Shown: positions 26,753 through 38,779 of the stretch, piece after piece
Position numbering within the stretch: position 1 is the stretch's first letter
Layout of the letters: each line of letters opens with the position of its first letter
DNA from: Symploca sp. SIO2C1
GTDB taxonomy: Bacteria; Cyanobacteriota; Cyanobacteriia; Cyanobacteriales; Coleofasciculaceae
Length of the DNA stretch: 50,934 bases
Direction of reading: 5' to 3'
Assembly (NCBI GenBank): GCA_010692635.1
Contig: JAAHGL010000035.1
Coordinates: 1 to 50,934, forward strand
Notes under the pieces: generated by a model
Told to the model about the DNA's origin: nothing
Databases searched by the model: none
What the model saw: only the letters and a program-made list of their open reading frames with translations
Translations under genes and position numbers: made by a program

Positions 26753-26754
26753 TT

Positions 26755-26882
26755 ATATCAAGTTCGGATAAACAGTTATAATGCCCTTCTACCTTGCAAC
26801 CTTCTTTCTTCCCTCCTGCCTCCTGCCTCCTGCCTCCTGCCTTATTGCCACCGAAGTGTAAGTATTTTACCGAACTTGATAT
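26755..26882. repeat. MITE with TATCAAGTTCGG inverted ends
   Basis: ATATCAAGTTCGG (26755-26767) is mirrored by CCGAACTTGATAT (26870-26882). TTA flanks both sides (26753-26755 and 26882-26884), a likely 3-bp target duplication. The body is full of CTCCTGCC heptamers. The right TTA is the stop codon (TAA on minus) of the 885-aa CHAT gene, so insertion occurred exactly at the stop. Confidence 0.7.
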
Positions 26883-29539
26883 TAAAGCCAATTCCCCACC
26901 AGAACAAAAGGTGCCCAGTAAATCGGATGCTGAAACTCAGGGTTTTGCAGCAGTTCTATTTGAGCACGGCGCAAAGCTTCAGCTTTAGAAATTGTCGGAT
27001 CAGCTAACTCCTGATAAAACTGAATCATGAGATCTGCTGTTGCTTGATCATCAACTACCCATAAAGTTGCCAACGTACTCCGTGCTCCGGCTTTGACTGC
27101 TACACCAGCTAATCCTAGAGCCGCTCGTTTATCTCCAGTTGCTGTCTGACAAGCGCTAAGAACTAGCAGTTCAATCGCACCTCTACCAGTTTCTTCCCTA
27201 GCCTGTAGCAGGTTGCTCAGTTGGTTAATATTGAGGCGGTCATCCCAAGTAAGAATAAAGGTATCTTCTAAATTGGAGCTAAACTGACCGTGGGTTGCTA
27301 AGTGAACTATAGGGAAAGGATTCGCATCAATGTCATTTTGCACAGCCGGGGTGGTAAAGTCTTGATTGAGTAGTAGTTCACCTGGTAGCTGCAATTGGGC
27401 TAATTCCTTTTCTACATTGGGAAGGGCAGAAAATGCTTGACGAGCTTCAGAAAGTCCACCTTTAAGGGCAGAGAGTTCCCCTCTTTCCAGGGATTTGGGG
27501 TTTAGGAGTTGTAAACCGGGAGTCAGAGCGATCGCATATTTTTCAACTAGGAACTGCTCACCGTCATGCAAGACTGCCATCGGTAGATTTAATAGCGGAC
27601 CATCCAGCACAAAGACGAGAGTTTTGGCTTCACTGGCGGTAATGTCTGCTTCTACAGGTTCAATTAACCATTTGTAAACTTCTTGAGCCAGTTTTAACCC
27701 TTCTGGGGAAAGAGGTTGGTTCCGCTTCGGACCGCGAATAGTTCCGGTTGGTATAATTGTTGCTCTAGAACCAATGGTTTGTTGCCGCAGTTCCTCTAAG
27801 ATGTTTTCAATCTCCTCTTGAGGTAATTGAGTTGTGTAATGACGCAAGGGGGCACCTGGTAGAGACAAAACTACTTCTAATCGGTCTTGAAAAACAATTG
27901 GGTAAATAACAGCAGCCTGTTGATCTACTTCATCAATTAGCACTGGAGTGGCATTCAAACAGTTTTCTCGAAAGAAGTTGATCAATTCTGCTTGCTGGAG
28001 AGATTCAATTACTTGACGAGCTGTCTCTAAATCTTTTTGATTAGGTTCAGTACCTTCTGGGGATGTCAACAGCAATTTTACCAACTCGCGATAGACTGGT
28101 TCTACGCTCTCTCGAAAAGAGAATTGAACATCAGAGTTAACACTAACTAGGTCACTGCGTAGAGATTCCAAAGTTGCGATCGCAGCAGTGTAAGAGGCGA
28201 TCGCTCCTTGTCGTTTTCCCTGCTGTTTAAGTAAACGTCCCAACTGCCACTGCCAACTGTAGGCAATATCCGGAGCAGTAATTGCCTGGGCGATAATTAG
28301 AGCTTCTTCCGTCAGTTTTTGAGCTTCTTGCCATTGCTGAGTTTTTTCGTAAAGGTTACCCAGTTGACCAAGGGCGTATGATTCTACTCTAGGGTCTTGA
28401 ATTTCCTCCGCTTGTTGTACTGCAATTGCGAGTTGTTCGGCGACTATTTGAGCAGTGCCTCCTTGCTCAATCCCCAGTTTCATCAAAGAGCGAGCAAAGT
28501 TAATCCGAGCATCAGCAGTAGCACGGGAAGCGGGTAGTTTGGCAATCTGTACTTGAATTTCCCTTACTAAAGGTTGAGCTGCTGTAGTTAATTGCTTTTG
28601 TCTGTCTACCAAGAGACTGAGCAAATTCAGCTGAGCTTGAATTTTAGTAGTTGGGGATATGAGTTGGGTATCAGTAGCCTGTTGGTAGTAGTCGAGAGCT
28701 TGTTGAGTTTTAGCTTGAGCTTCGCTAGAGTTTCCTAAAGCCTCTTGGGTTTTAGCTTGAGCTTTGGCAGTATTCCCTAACCCCAAAAGAGCAGCACTCA
28801 TATCTTCAGGAGACTGCAAACCTTGAGCAATAGATAGACTTTCTGCTAAAACCTCCTGAGACTTATTAAGGTCACCCACTAAGCGTAGGATATTACCAAG
28901 ACTACGCAAGGCGATCGCTTTACTCTGGGAATCCGGTTGTGTTTCCAGTGTTGCGTTAACCTCTCGAAGGGTTTCCAAGGCTCGGCGGTAAAGTCCAGAC
29001 GCTTGTAAAGCTTGAGCTTGATTAATCTTGCTTTTAAGCAAACCTTCCTGCTCTCCAGCTTGGCGATAGGCAACAGTTGCAGCCTCGAAGCTTTCCCAGG
29101 CTGATTCTGGTTGTCCTTGAGCTAAGTATATTTGTCCTTGAATATCAAAGGCTGCCCCCTGGAGTTTTCCATAGTTACTGGTACTGCCACTTTGCAGGAG
29201 TTCCAAACTCCTAGAAATCACCTCTTGAGCCTTACTCCAATCTCCTAGTTGTTTGTAAGCTAAAGCAAGATTACTCAAGGCCATGCCTTGCCTGAGGGAA
29301 TCTCCTTCCTTATTAAAGCCTTCAGCTGCTTGTTGCAAAACCTCTGCCGCCTTTGAGAAGCGCCCTTGTTCATAAAGTCTTCTACCTTTTTCTACTAGTG
29401 TTCTAGGATTTGCTCCTTGAACAACAGTTAATGGAGCAGTTGTTTTAGCAACAACCGGTAATCTTTCTCCGTCCAAGAACCAAGTCAATCCTTGGCTAAG
29501 GCAGAAAGAAAAGAGGAAAAGTAATAAGTAGTACCACAT
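26882..29539 (-). CDS. TPR-CHAT caspase-like protease, long
   Basis: 885 aa. A signal peptide or anchor (YYLLLFLFSFCLSQGLTWFL) is followed by about ten TPR-type helical repeats (about 45-490) and a C-terminal CHAT domain (about 560-884). The dyad is H750 in HLATHG and C797 in LSACQTATG. It is related to the 673-aa protein but has a longer helical region. Together they suggest a surface or periplasmic protease set. The substrate is unknown. The stop codon is duplicated by a MITE target site. Upstream is non-coding. Confidence 0.88.
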   Translation of the reverse strand: MWYYLLLFLFSFCLSQGLTWFLDGERLPVVAKTTAPLTVVQGANPRTLVEKGRRLYEQGRFSKAAEVLQQAAEGFNKEGDSLRQGMALSNLALAYKQLGDWSKAQEVISRSLELLQSGSTSNYGKLQGAAFDIQGQIYLAQGQPESAWESFEAATVAYRQAGEQEGLLKSKINQAQALQASGLYRRALETLREVNATLETQPDSQSKAIALRSLGNILRLVGDLNKSQEVLAESLSIAQGLQSPEDMSAALLGLGNTAKAQAKTQEALGNSSEAQAKTQQALDYYQQATDTQLISPTTKIQAQLNLLSLLVDRQKQLTTAAQPLVREIQVQIAKLPASRATADARINFARSLMKLGIEQGGTAQIVAEQLAIAVQQAEEIQDPRVESYALGQLGNLYEKTQQWQEAQKLTEEALIIAQAITAPDIAYSWQWQLGRLLKQQGKRQGAIASYTAAIATLESLRSDLVSVNSDVQFSFRESVEPVYRELVKLLLTSPEGTEPNQKDLETARQVIESLQQAELINFFRENCLNATPVLIDEVDQQAAVIYPIVFQDRLEVVLSLPGAPLRHYTTQLPQEEIENILEELRQQTIGSRATIIPTGTIRGPKRNQPLSPEGLKLAQEVYKWLIEPVEADITASEAKTLVFVLDGPLLNLPMAVLHDGEQFLVEKYAIALTPGLQLLNPKSLERGELSALKGGLSEARQAFSALPNVEKELAQLQLPGELLLNQDFTTPAVQNDIDANPFPIVHLATHGQFSSNLEDTFILTWDDRLNINQLSNLLQAREETGRGAIELLVLSACQTATGDKRAALGLAGVAVKAGARSTLATLWVVDDQATADLMIQFYQELADPTISKAEALRRAQIELLQNPEFQHPIYWAPFVLVGNWL

Positions 29540-29619
29540 TGTTAAATTGTTGAATTGTTAATTGTCAAATTGTTAATAGGAGATTGAAGAAAGACACTTT
29601 TTCTTAGTAATTACTAGAT

Positions 29620-29674
29620 GACTATCGGCTACCAACTTAAGGCGGGACAATAGAAATGAGGGAACAGAGTCAGG
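29620..29674 (-). repeat. Inverted boundary repeat, left copy
   Basis: On the minus strand it reads CCTGACTCTGTTCCC, then TTGTCCCGCCTTAAGTTGGT and AGCCGATAGTC. It matches 44648-44702 on the plus strand, with the 18-bp core GGCTACCAACTTAAGGCG (29627-29644) exactly mirrored at 44678-44695. The two copies bracket the four-gene block. It could be an old element end. Confidence 0.55.
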
Positions 29675-29743
29675 TTTTAGAACTAATATGCCATTGGGAA
29701 AGCTAGCTCTTGTTGAACCGATTGAACAAGTTGATGATTAAAA

Positions 29744-29959
29744 TTAAACCCTGATTTGCGACATAATGCAGTGAACAAACCAATAACATACTGTGTTCTT
29801 TGAACAACCCAAGAAATCAGCAATTTCTAACTGTGTTCTGCCACTATTCAATAACAATAAAATTAGAATTTGTTCTCTAATTCCTCCATTCTCTTCTGTT
29901 TTAATAGCTTTTTGCAGTTTTTCTTTTTGCTTTGGTGTTAGATGATTTTTGGCTGGCAT
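29744..29959 (-). pseudogene. IS630-type transposase, N-terminal fragment
   Basis: 71 residues: MPAKNHLTPKQKEKLQKAIK, then a helix-turn-helix (RTQLEIADFLGCSKNTVCYW) typical of the first domain of cyanobacterial IS630-family transposases. The reading stops after FVHCIMSQ. The DDE catalytic domain (about 250 further residues) is absent. Remnant only. Confidence 0.7.
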
Positions 29960-30256
29960 ATTTTTTATTATTTGCTTACTTGTTAATTCTTATTATACCA
30001 ATTTAAGTGCAGGAAAGCTTATTCCACCTTACTCGTCCCGTCAATGAAAAAAAACTATTTCATCATCGAAGAAGGGTTCAGTCAAGAAAAATATTTTTAA
30101 ACTGATACCAAGTGCGGTAAAAAATTCTCCGCACCAGGCAATTTTCTGGTAAGATTCACCAATCTGACTCGTGTCTAAGATTAAGTCACCAAAACCAAAA
30201 TATTTAATTTTTTAGTCAACAACAAGCACTAAATCCATTACCACATCTCAATAACT
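29960..30256. other. Upstream region of the four-gene block
   Basis: 297 bp, AT-rich, with no gene. CAAGTGCGGTAAAAAATTCTCCGCACCAGG near 30110 forms a small hairpin (GTGCGG / CCGCAC). The first gene has no evident Shine-Dalgarno before its ATG at 30257. A promoter is expected here but no convincing -35/-10 pair is seen. Confidence 0.4.
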
Positions 30257-33200
30257 ATGAGTAACACTCTACTGGTTCCCATTAATCTTGATGCTTTGTG
30301 TCTGGCCAACGACGAGCAAGTCCTCGATCCCATGGCAGACTACAGCCTACTACCCTATAAATATCAAGGGGAAACCCATGCTTCGGGAAATGAAAACCTC
30401 AGTGAACAGATTCTCGCCCCCTTATTCAACCACCAATTGACTCTGGAAGCGGGAATTCATCTCCATTGGTCCATACCCGATGCCCTCACTACGGGAACCC
30501 ATGATACCTTCACTACATTTCCTCAAGTTCCCAATCGTTGGCTGATTATACGCCAAGGAGGAGACAAAGGAGATAAACAATGGGTGCTGGAAAGTGACTA
30601 TCTCTATCCTGAACGAGAACCAGGGGATGATAGCCCACCACCAAAGGCGATTAATATTCTCATTGATCCACCAGATGTAGTTAATACGGATCCTAATGAT
30701 GCCAACACCTATCAATATCAGCGTTACCGCTATATGGGTAAAAGTTGGGAACTGGGAGAATGGAATTCGGATGATGCTAGTAAAGAACATGCTGCAGCTT
30801 TAACTGCCGTGGGTACTAATGCCACTGTACCCGTATTAGATCATGTTAAAGCTACCTTCGCCGCATTTTATCCTAATTCCTACAGTGTTTTTGGTTTCCA
30901 CGACCCCGATTACCCCACAGAGACTCCTATTTCCGGTTTACAGTATGATGTGGTGGGTTGGTACAGCGATGGTGGACAGGATTGTATCCAAAAGTTTTTA
31001 GATGAGAATAGTGGGGTAACTGACTCCGAAGAATTACTGGCACTTCTACAAGAAGAATTTAGTTGGACGATTGAGTCAGGAACAGCCATACCTCCCCAGA
31101 CTATCTATCATTCTCGCATTACCTTCAGTGGGAATGGTAGTTCAGCAGATTTATCCCAACCTAACCTAGCCGTGGGAGATTCTCCCGCCGAAGCCCTGGC
31201 TGCTTACTTAGCCAATTCCTATCCCAATCAGGATCAGACTATTGGTGGCAACTCTGACAATACCATTGGCAAAATCGTTGAAGAACAGTTAGAAGCTCTG
31301 CAAATATTAGAAAGGTTAGAGTTTAACAAGCTCGATATGTATGCCAAATTCCGAGCAGGAAGACATGAAGTGGGGTTTGGTACGGAGAAAAATGGCTATC
31401 TGTGGTCAATTATGCCCCAGGTTTCCAAGAATGAGTCAGACACTACGGATACTTCTCAACAGAATGAGTTAACTTTACCAGATGATTTAGCTCAATCACT
31501 TAATCAACTCAACATCATTCAAGAGCAATATAACCAGGCATACCTAGATATAGAATCCTTGCAGCGTCGGTTATATAGCCAATGGTACATTTACATGAGG
31601 GAAGACCCCAACTTCGACGAAGATGTCAATAATTACAGCCTGGTGCCTTTGCGAACAGCGATGGCTACTGCGGGAGAAGTAGAATTTTCTGGAGAGGGAA
31701 CCAGCACCACAGTGACGGCAAAAACCTTGCCCTTTGAAGTTGTATCGAGGTTAAGTAGCTACTTCAATGATTACATAGCTGCGATAGATCAGGCCGTTGA
31801 GGGAAGTTATAGCAATTTTTCTGGTTATATCAAGCCAGAATTTAGAAACTGTGGGATTGAACTATCTGATAATCCAACTGTTAGCATAACTAATCAAGGA
31901 GAAGCAAATTTCTATGAAGGAAGGGCTTGGCAGATTGAGGATGGAGGACAAACCTATCCCGTTAACGTAGAAGGGGGGATTTTTACTATCTATATTCCCC
32001 CTACACCTTCTCAAATCGCTTATAACCTGGTTGATGCGATTCGTAACCTAGGAAGTGCGATCGCAAACTACACAACTTCCACCACCCAATACCGCCTCTG
32101 CCAAGTTCCTAGTGACAATTACTGGCGTCCTAGCGATCCCTTTATCCTCTTGACAGGAGATGCAGCCAAGGCTTCCAATCGTTTTGGACAAGATGGACGA
32201 TTGCGAGATGACGGTTTCTTAGAATGCTACCCCATCGATTTTGATGTTACGAACATTACCAATGATGTGGATGGGCTTTTAGCGAAAATTGATAGCCTTG
32301 AACCACCATCAGGAGAAGATTCCATTAACTTTAATACCTGGAGTCAGCAACCTTGGAATCCCTTTGCTTTCCAGTGGAACGTCTTGAACTATCCTAGTCG
32401 TGAGATGACGGGGGGAGTGGTTCAAGATTATCAACCCAATCAAATCCTGGATAACTATAGCTTAGAACCCAATGCCATCGACCTCCAACTGAAACCTGGC
32501 AAGGAAAGCAGTTTTACCCCAGATGGTAATAGTTATAAGGGGTTCAGCATTTTAACCCCGTCGGCGGGAGAAGAGTTAAGCGGACAACTGACTAGTTATT
32601 TAAACGCACAACTTTTGCCCACTTACTACTATCAAAATAATATTCCCGAAGACGAGCAAACCCCAGACTACCTGAGTGAGAATTTTGACGATATTAAATC
32701 CTGGTATGAGGGTACAGATGATGTACAAGCAATGACCGAAGAGCAAAAAGCCCAAGATACAATTTACGTAGCCTTGTGGGCTTATGAACAGATGGAAGAT
32801 TTAGACTGTCAAGCTCAAACCATCGGTGGGTTTAACGACACCATCATGCTCTCCCAACCCACTCTGTCGCTAGAAGTGGACGATCCTCTCAGTACCGACG
32901 ACACAGCACAACTGGTAACGGATCAGGTGCGTTGGACTTTAGGGGATAGCATCCAATACGAATTCCTCTCAGGGGACATTTTCAACCCAATCCGCAGTGG
33001 GGGAATGACCATCGATCAACTGTGGTTAGTGGATAGTTATGGACGACATTTTACGGTCATTGACCCAGATGCAGGACAAGCGGATTTGGTAACTAGTAGC
33101 CGGATGACTCCCCCTGATAACGTTGACTATCAATTTTTATTGGCACCTCGTTTCGCCCAAAATGCCCGTCTCAACTTCCACTGGTTAGCAGCCGATGCTC

Positions 33201-34264
33201 CCAGTGAGATCGAAATGACTACCAAGCCAGCAAGAAATCCCGTTTGTGGTTGGATTGTCCCCAATAATCTCGATAGCACCTTGAGTATTTATGACCAGCA
33301 AGGAAAAACTTTGGGTTCCTTAGATCGGGCTGGTAATTGGAGAGCTGCTCCTGGAGGCTTTGGTATTGCTGATGTTGACAGCATCTCTAACCCTCATCTA
33401 CAGAAGCTGGTAGAGTATCTTGTGGAGCGAGGAGAAATTTTCCAACAACAGTTTCTTTCTACCTTAGACAATTCCCTAGCCACCATCGATCCCGAAGGGT
33501 TTGCCCTCCATAGCACCCTAGCATTATTAATTGGACGACCCATTGCAGTGGTACGTGCCACCTTTAGCTTAGAGGTTAAAGGGTTACCTGTGTGCGATCC
33601 TACTGTCAAAATTGAGAGCGCTGACCAAGAAGTCCCCACCTACGGGTATACGGAAGTTAAAGTTCCTATTCGTTTAGGGGATTATCAACAACTCAACGAT
33701 GGGTTAGTGGGTTATTGGCGAGAAACCCCCGTGGGCACTGATGGGGATTATGACTATGAAGGAAATATCTTCTATGCACCCCAAAGTAACTTAGCAAATG
33801 ACAGTTTGATTCAAACGGAAGCAGAAGGGTTGGTGTATTTCGAGCAAACCGTGGATGCACCACCCCAAGGAGTGACCATGTTAATCGATCCTCGGGGCAC
33901 AATTCATGCTACCTGTGGTTTCTTACCCAACCGAGAATTGACCTTACCGTCGGAAAACTACACGACCGCATTACAGTCAATGGAGGTGAATTTCCTGGCT
34001 ACCCCCATGTTATGCGATCGCCAAACTGATATGAAAATTGACATCCACGATGGCGATCAACTTGATCCCCCAGCCTTTGATGCTAGCAGTGGTTTAGCAA
34101 TTCCTGTCCCCCAACAAGCCAATGCTGTGTGGTCTTGGGTGTCTCTCAATGGGGATCAGTGGTCAGAAACCACCGAAATTGAAGGGGTTAACCCGACAGC
34201 AACGTTTTCTGAACCCCAACAACTGTATGAGGGTTGGTTGCAGTTGAGTCGGGCACAGGAGGAG

Positions 34265-34267
<3 letters not shown>
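30257..34267 (+). CDS. Large uncharacterised protein A of the four-gene block
   Basis: 1336 aa, acidic, with no signal peptide or membrane helix. I do not recognise a named domain. The N-terminal block has GIHLHWSIPDALTTG at about 65-79 and FPQVPNRWLIIRQGG at about 88-102, a signature I associate with large conserved hypothetical proteins of scattered bacteria. A helical, coiled-coil-like stretch lies at about 405-455. The C-terminal half is beta-rich with many Asp-, Pro- and Tyr-containing turns, ending in an Ig-like strand set (WSWVSLNGDQWSETTEIEG). It is followed by three more large genes on the same strand. A scaffold or outer component of a multiprotein assembly is one possibility, inferred from size and neighbours only. 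Confidence 0.75.
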
Positions 34268-34529
<262 letters not shown>

Positions 34530-34634
34530 ATACCAAATCCGGTTATTGTGGGGTACTTATCAAAATCACCAAATCTTTTCCAGACAAAGGCTTTGATTTT
34601 TTTTAATAGACCCTTGGTAAAGCGGATTTGGTAT
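34530..34634. repeat. MITE with ATACCAAATCCG ends
   Basis: The perfect 12-bp inverted repeats ATACCAAATCCG (34530-34541) and CGGATTTGGTAT (34623-34634) enclose 81 bp of non-coding DNA. It is inserted in the CTCC array of the A-B spacer and splits it. Confidence 0.8.
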
Positions 34635-34731
34635 GACTCCTGACTCCTGACTCCTGACTCCTTTCCTCCTAAATTCTGTTTCCCGATACAAATCATATTT
34701 TCAACAATCAATTCTAAGGAGCCACAAAATA

Positions 34732-37700
34732 ATGGCAGCATTAAGTGCCGATCAGATTGCGGACATAGCAGGGTTCAATACGGTCGAAGAGTTAACGACT
34801 TTTTTAGGGACTCAACTAGGTATTACTCTGCTTAATGATGTTGTTTTAGCAACTATTGCCAATGAATTTCACCTTGGCGAACTCAGTTACAACTATGTAA
34901 ATGAACCGCCAGAGTCTCAACATCAATTTTTGTGGGCAGCGACGATTGATGTTCCACCTGATGAGGGAGAGGAATCTAATAATATAAATCAAATAAAGGC
35001 CAATATCTTAATTCAAGTTAAGGATGAATCAGGTAAGCAGGAAGGACTCTATGGTGGGTCAATTCAAATTCCCCTCGGTGATTCAGTTACCTATACTCCC
35101 GATGGCGAATACATAGTAGAGGAGGATGGTACCAGAGCCCTGAAATTTATCTTATCCTTCCAAAATAAAAAGTATCCAGGTCAGTCAGCTAATTCATCAA
35201 TTATTACGGCAAGTCTGGTTGCTGAACAAAGTCTAGAGATTGCCCTCCAAGACCTAATTAGTACAATTTCCTTCGGACTCAGTGATTTAATTCCACTGGA
35301 GTTATTGAGTTATTTTAAGCTGCACACCAGCATAGTCATGGTAATTTATTGCCCTGATAAAACAACCGTTAATCCTAGTACTGGTCAAGCCAATCCTAGA
35401 TCGATGCTCTTTAGTATTGGTTTCAATGGTGTCGTCAGATTCAACGAGATTCCCTTAGTTTGCGAAGTATTACCTCCTGAACTAATCGACAGTGAGTTTG
35501 CCTTTGAATTTTTAGTGGCATTACAGGAATTCTCTCGCAAACAGCTAATGCAAGTTAACTATTTCCTCGAAGAAATAGCAGTACCTCTAAGAATAAAACC
35601 TCCCTGCAACAGCACAAATGTCCTGAAACGGGGTGCTTCTATTGGCGCTCACTTTGAAATTGGTCCCTATGCCAAAGCTTGGTTAACCCCCTTATCCCGT
35701 CCTAAGACTACTACTCCTCCTCCTCCTCCTGCGAAACCGAGTAGTAGTTTAGTCCCAACTAGCAATGTTCAAGTGCTTGCTGCTTCGAGTAGTTCTGGTT
35801 CCGGTGTTGGTTCTGGTTCGAGTGTTAGCTCCGATGATGAAGAACTTCCCGTTACTATCACCGAAAATGGTGTTTGGTTAACAGTACAAAAATCCTTTGG
35901 CCCCCTGCATTTCGAGAAAGTAGGACTCACCTATAAAAATCAAAAAATCAACCTAACGCCTCAATTGGTTGTAGAGGTATCCCGTATGGTAATGACCCTT
36001 AATGGGTTGTCCATAGGTTCTCCTTTAATGGAGTTTTCTCCTTCGTTTAACCTGGATGGTTTTGGCTTAGAAGTGATCACCAGTGGACTAGAAATAGGTG
36101 GCACTTTCCTACTAGTTGAGGGCAGCAGCTACGATGAATTTTTAGGAACAGCCGTTATTGGCTTGAAAATTGGTAAGGGGGGCAAAAAATGTCTCTCCCT
36201 ATCTTCCATTGGGGCTTTTGCTAACTTTACTGACAGCGACAATTTTGGTCTCTTTCTCTACCTAGCACTCAACTATCCCTTGGGAGGGCCACCTTTCTTC
36301 TTCGTTACCGGCATATCCGGGGGATTTGGTTATAACTACCGACTAATTGTTCCCACCTTGGATGAACTAGTAGCCTTTCCTTTCGTGGATGAGGCAGTTC
36401 ATGATCAAAAAGCACCAGATCCTGCTGAGAGTGCCCAGGTTCTGGCTGATGAGTTGCTGATTTTGTCTAACTATATGCCTCCGGAAGTTGGGGCTTGGTT
36501 TGGGGCAGCAGGGATTAAATTCACCTGCTTTAAGATCATGGATGGCTTTGGACTGTTGAACATTGCCCTGGATTCCAGTGGGTTTGAGATCGATTTCATT
36601 GCCATTGTCACTTTAATGCTGCCTACCACCATAACTGGTCCCTTTGAACCAATTGCGGTGGCGCAAATGGTGATGGAATCAAGATTTGCTCCTGCTGAAG
36701 GGGTACTCATGGTGCGGGGACAACTAACCCCTAGTTCCTATGTGTTTAGCCGCGAGTGTCATTTAACAGGGGGTTATGCTTTCGGGCTGTGGTTTGCTGG
36801 AGAAAGGGCAGGAGATTTTGTTGTTACCCAAGGAGGCTACCATCCCCGTTTTTATGCTGCGGCTCGTTATCCTGATGTACCTCGCTTAGGCTACAGTTGG
36901 CAGATTGACGATAATGCCTTTACCACTGCCCAGGTCTATTTTGCTCTATGTGGCTATGGAGTAATGGTGGGTGGACTCTTTGCCATTGCCTTTAGGGCGG
37001 GGGCTCTCTGGGCTGAGTTTGATGCGGGGATTGACTTCTTAATCAGTTGGAAACCCTACCATTATGATGTTTCCTGGCACTTCTTTGTGCGGGCGGGGAT
37101 TGGTGCCCTTGCCGTGGGTCTGGGGGTCAATGTTCGTTTTTGGGGTCCAGACTTCGGTTGTAAATTCAAGATCAGAATTATCATTATTACCGTCACCATC
37201 AAGATTGGGGATCAAACGTCTCAATATCCCAATCCCATTGACTGGGTTGAGTTTAGGGAAGCTTTCTTGCCCCCAGACGATGAAGTTTGCAGCATTGCCG
37301 TGGTTGATGGTTTAAGCAAGCAGATTATTCGTGGAACAGAAGAGGAAGGAAATCAAGAAGAAATTTGGGTAATTAATCCCAAAGAGTTAGAACTAACCAC
37401 CGATAGTATTATTCCGGCGAAAACAGTTCAGACTTGGGGTGAAGCTCAAGCTGTGGGTACACAGATGGCATTTGGAATTAATTCCATGGGGATTAAGAAA
37501 GATGAATTAACCACCGTCCACAATGTTACTATTACCAGGGATGGTAGTGAAGCGGGTGCTAAAGAGAAATTCAAGTTTATACCCATCACCAAATATGCCC
37601 CCGTTGCTGCTTGGGGTGATCCTATTTCTTCAGAACATATTGTTCCCCCGGAACCTAATGATGACCCATTTATCGAAAACGTCTTCTTTAGTTTCCAGAT

Positions 37701-37989
37701 TGTTCCTGCCGAACAACCCAAACCTGGAGAAACCGATGTAATCGGCGTTGAACATTTGCTCTATGACACTTTCCTCATCGATAATTCTTACATTTGGGAA
37801 ACCATCGCAGCATTTATCCCCGATGCCAGCTTAACAAGCGAACAGGAAAAACGCGATCGCATTAACGAAACTGTGGAGAGTAATTCCCAACGGGATGAAG
37901 TTTTGAGTGCATTAGGCTTTGACACTAGCAAAGTCAGTATCGATCCTGCTGTTTCGGATAGTTTTATCTTTGCACCGCAGGTGAGTTAG
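34732..37989 (+). CDS. Large protein B, DUF6603-like
   Basis: 1085 aa with a good Shine-Dalgarno (AAGGAG, 10 bp before the ATG). The N-terminal domain (1-325) is of unknown type. A Pro/Ser/Gly linker (about 325-375: PPPPPAKPSS..., SSSGSGVGSGSS) follows. Then comes a long beta-rich region with repeated Gly-aromatic strands. Within it NYPLGGPPFFFVTGISGGFG at about 514-533, followed by YN..L..PTLDELVAFPFV, matches what I recall as DUF6603. Near 770-830 alternating strands (FFVRAGIGALAVGLGVNVRFWG) look barrel- or helix-like. No signal peptide is visible, so outer-membrane location is uncertain. Family function is unknown. The gene belongs to the four-gene block. Confidence 0.75.
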   Translation: MAALSADQIADIAGFNTVEELTTFLGTQLGITLLNDVVLATIANEFHLGELSYNYVNEPPESQHQFLWAATIDVPPDEGEESNNINQIKANILIQVKDESGKQEGLYGGSIQIPLGDSVTYTPDGEYIVEEDGTRALKFILSFQNKKYPGQSANSSIITASLVAEQSLEIALQDLISTISFGLSDLIPLELLSYFKLHTSIVMVIYCPDKTTVNPSTGQANPRSMLFSIGFNGVVRFNEIPLVCEVLPPELIDSEFAFEFLVALQEFSRKQLMQVNYFLEEIAVPLRIKPPCNSTNVLKRGASIGAHFEIGPYAKAWLTPLSRPKTTTPPPPPAKPSSSLVPTSNVQVLAASSSSGSGVGSGSSVSSDDEELPVTITENGVWLTVQKSFGPLHFEKVGLTYKNQKINLTPQLVVEVSRMVMTLNGLSIGSPLMEFSPSFNLDGFGLEVITSGLEIGGTFLLVEGSSYDEFLGTAVIGLKIGKGGKKCLSLSSIGAFANFTDSDNFGLFLYLALNYPLGGPPFFFVTGISGGFGYNYRLIVPTLDELVAFPFVDEAVHDQKAPDPAESAQVLADELLILSNYMPPEVGAWFGAAGIKFTCFKIMDGFGLLNIALDSSGFEIDFIAIVTLMLPTTITGPFEPIAVAQMVMESRFAPAEGVLMVRGQLTPSSYVFSRECHLTGGYAFGLWFAGERAGDFVVTQGGYHPRFYAAARYPDVPRLGYSWQIDDNAFTTAQVYFALCGYGVMVGGLFAIAFRAGALWAEFDAGIDFLISWKPYHYDVSWHFFVRAGIGALAVGLGVNVRFWGPDFGCKFKIRIIIITVTIKIGDQTSQYPNPIDWVEFREAFLPPDDEVCSIAVVDGLSKQIIRGTEEEGNQEEIWVINPKELELTTDSIIPAKTVQTWGEAQAVGTQMAFGINSMGIKKDELTTVHNVTITRDGSEAGAKEKFKFIPITKYAPVAAWGDPISSEHIVPPEPNDDPFIENVFFSFQIVPAEQPKPGETDVIGVEHLLYDTFLIDNSYIWETIAAFIPDASLTSEQEKRDRINETVESNSQRDEVLSALGFDTSKVSIDPAVSDSFIFAPQVS

Positions 37990-38083
37990 GAGGTAAGGAG
38001 ATTAGGAGGTAAGGAGACAGGAGTTAGGAGTTAGGAGTTAGGAGACAGGAGTTAGGAGACAGGAGTTAGGAGTTAGGAGGAAA
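37987..38083. repeat. GGAG heptamer array after gene B
   Basis: Tandem GGAGGTAA/GGAGACA/GGAGTTA units run from the stop of gene B to the ATG of the four-helix-bundle gene. The last unit, GGAGGAAAG, sits at Shine-Dalgarno distance from that ATG (38086). No CTCC arm occurs in this spacer. Confidence 0.85.
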
Positions 38084-38085
38084 GA

Positions 38086-38452
38086 ATGACAAATCAACCA
38101 GCTAAAAGTTTTCAAGACTTGATTGTTTGGCGCAAAGCCCATGAATTCGTTTTGTTAATTTACCCTTTTAGTCAAAGTTTTCCTAACTCTGAAACCTATG
38201 GATTAACTTCTCAGTTGAGACGAGCTTCTGTTTCTGTTCCAGCCAATATCGCTGAGGGCTTTAGAAGAAAAACTCTGCCTGATAAGCTGCGGTTTTTGAA
38301 TATAGCCCAAAGTTCATTGGAAGAATGCCGATACTACTTAATTTTGGCGCAAGACCTCAATTATGGTGACAGCACTAAACTGATGCAGAAATTGGAAGAA
38401 GTGAGTAAACTACTAAATTCCTATTCCAGCAAAATTGAGCAACGGAATAGGA

Positions 38453-38457
<5 letters not shown>
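38086..38457 (+). CDS. Four-helix-bundle protein (S23/IVP family)
   Basis: 123 aa, the complete TIGR02436-type fold: SFQDLIVWRKAHEFVL, then FP.SE.YGLTSQLRRASVSVPANIAEGF, then LNIAQSSLEECRYYLILA and a last helix. First described as the protein encoded in 23S rRNA intervening sequences. Related bundles (Avd) act with diversity-generating reverse transcriptases. Neither an rRNA context nor a reverse transcriptase is present here. The gene is embedded in heptamer arrays, which even provide its ribosome-binding site, so it may be a mobile passenger of these repeats. Function unknown. Confidence 0.88.
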
Positions 38458-38752
<295 letters not shown>

Positions 38753-38779
38753 AAAACATTCACAACAGGAAAGAAAATT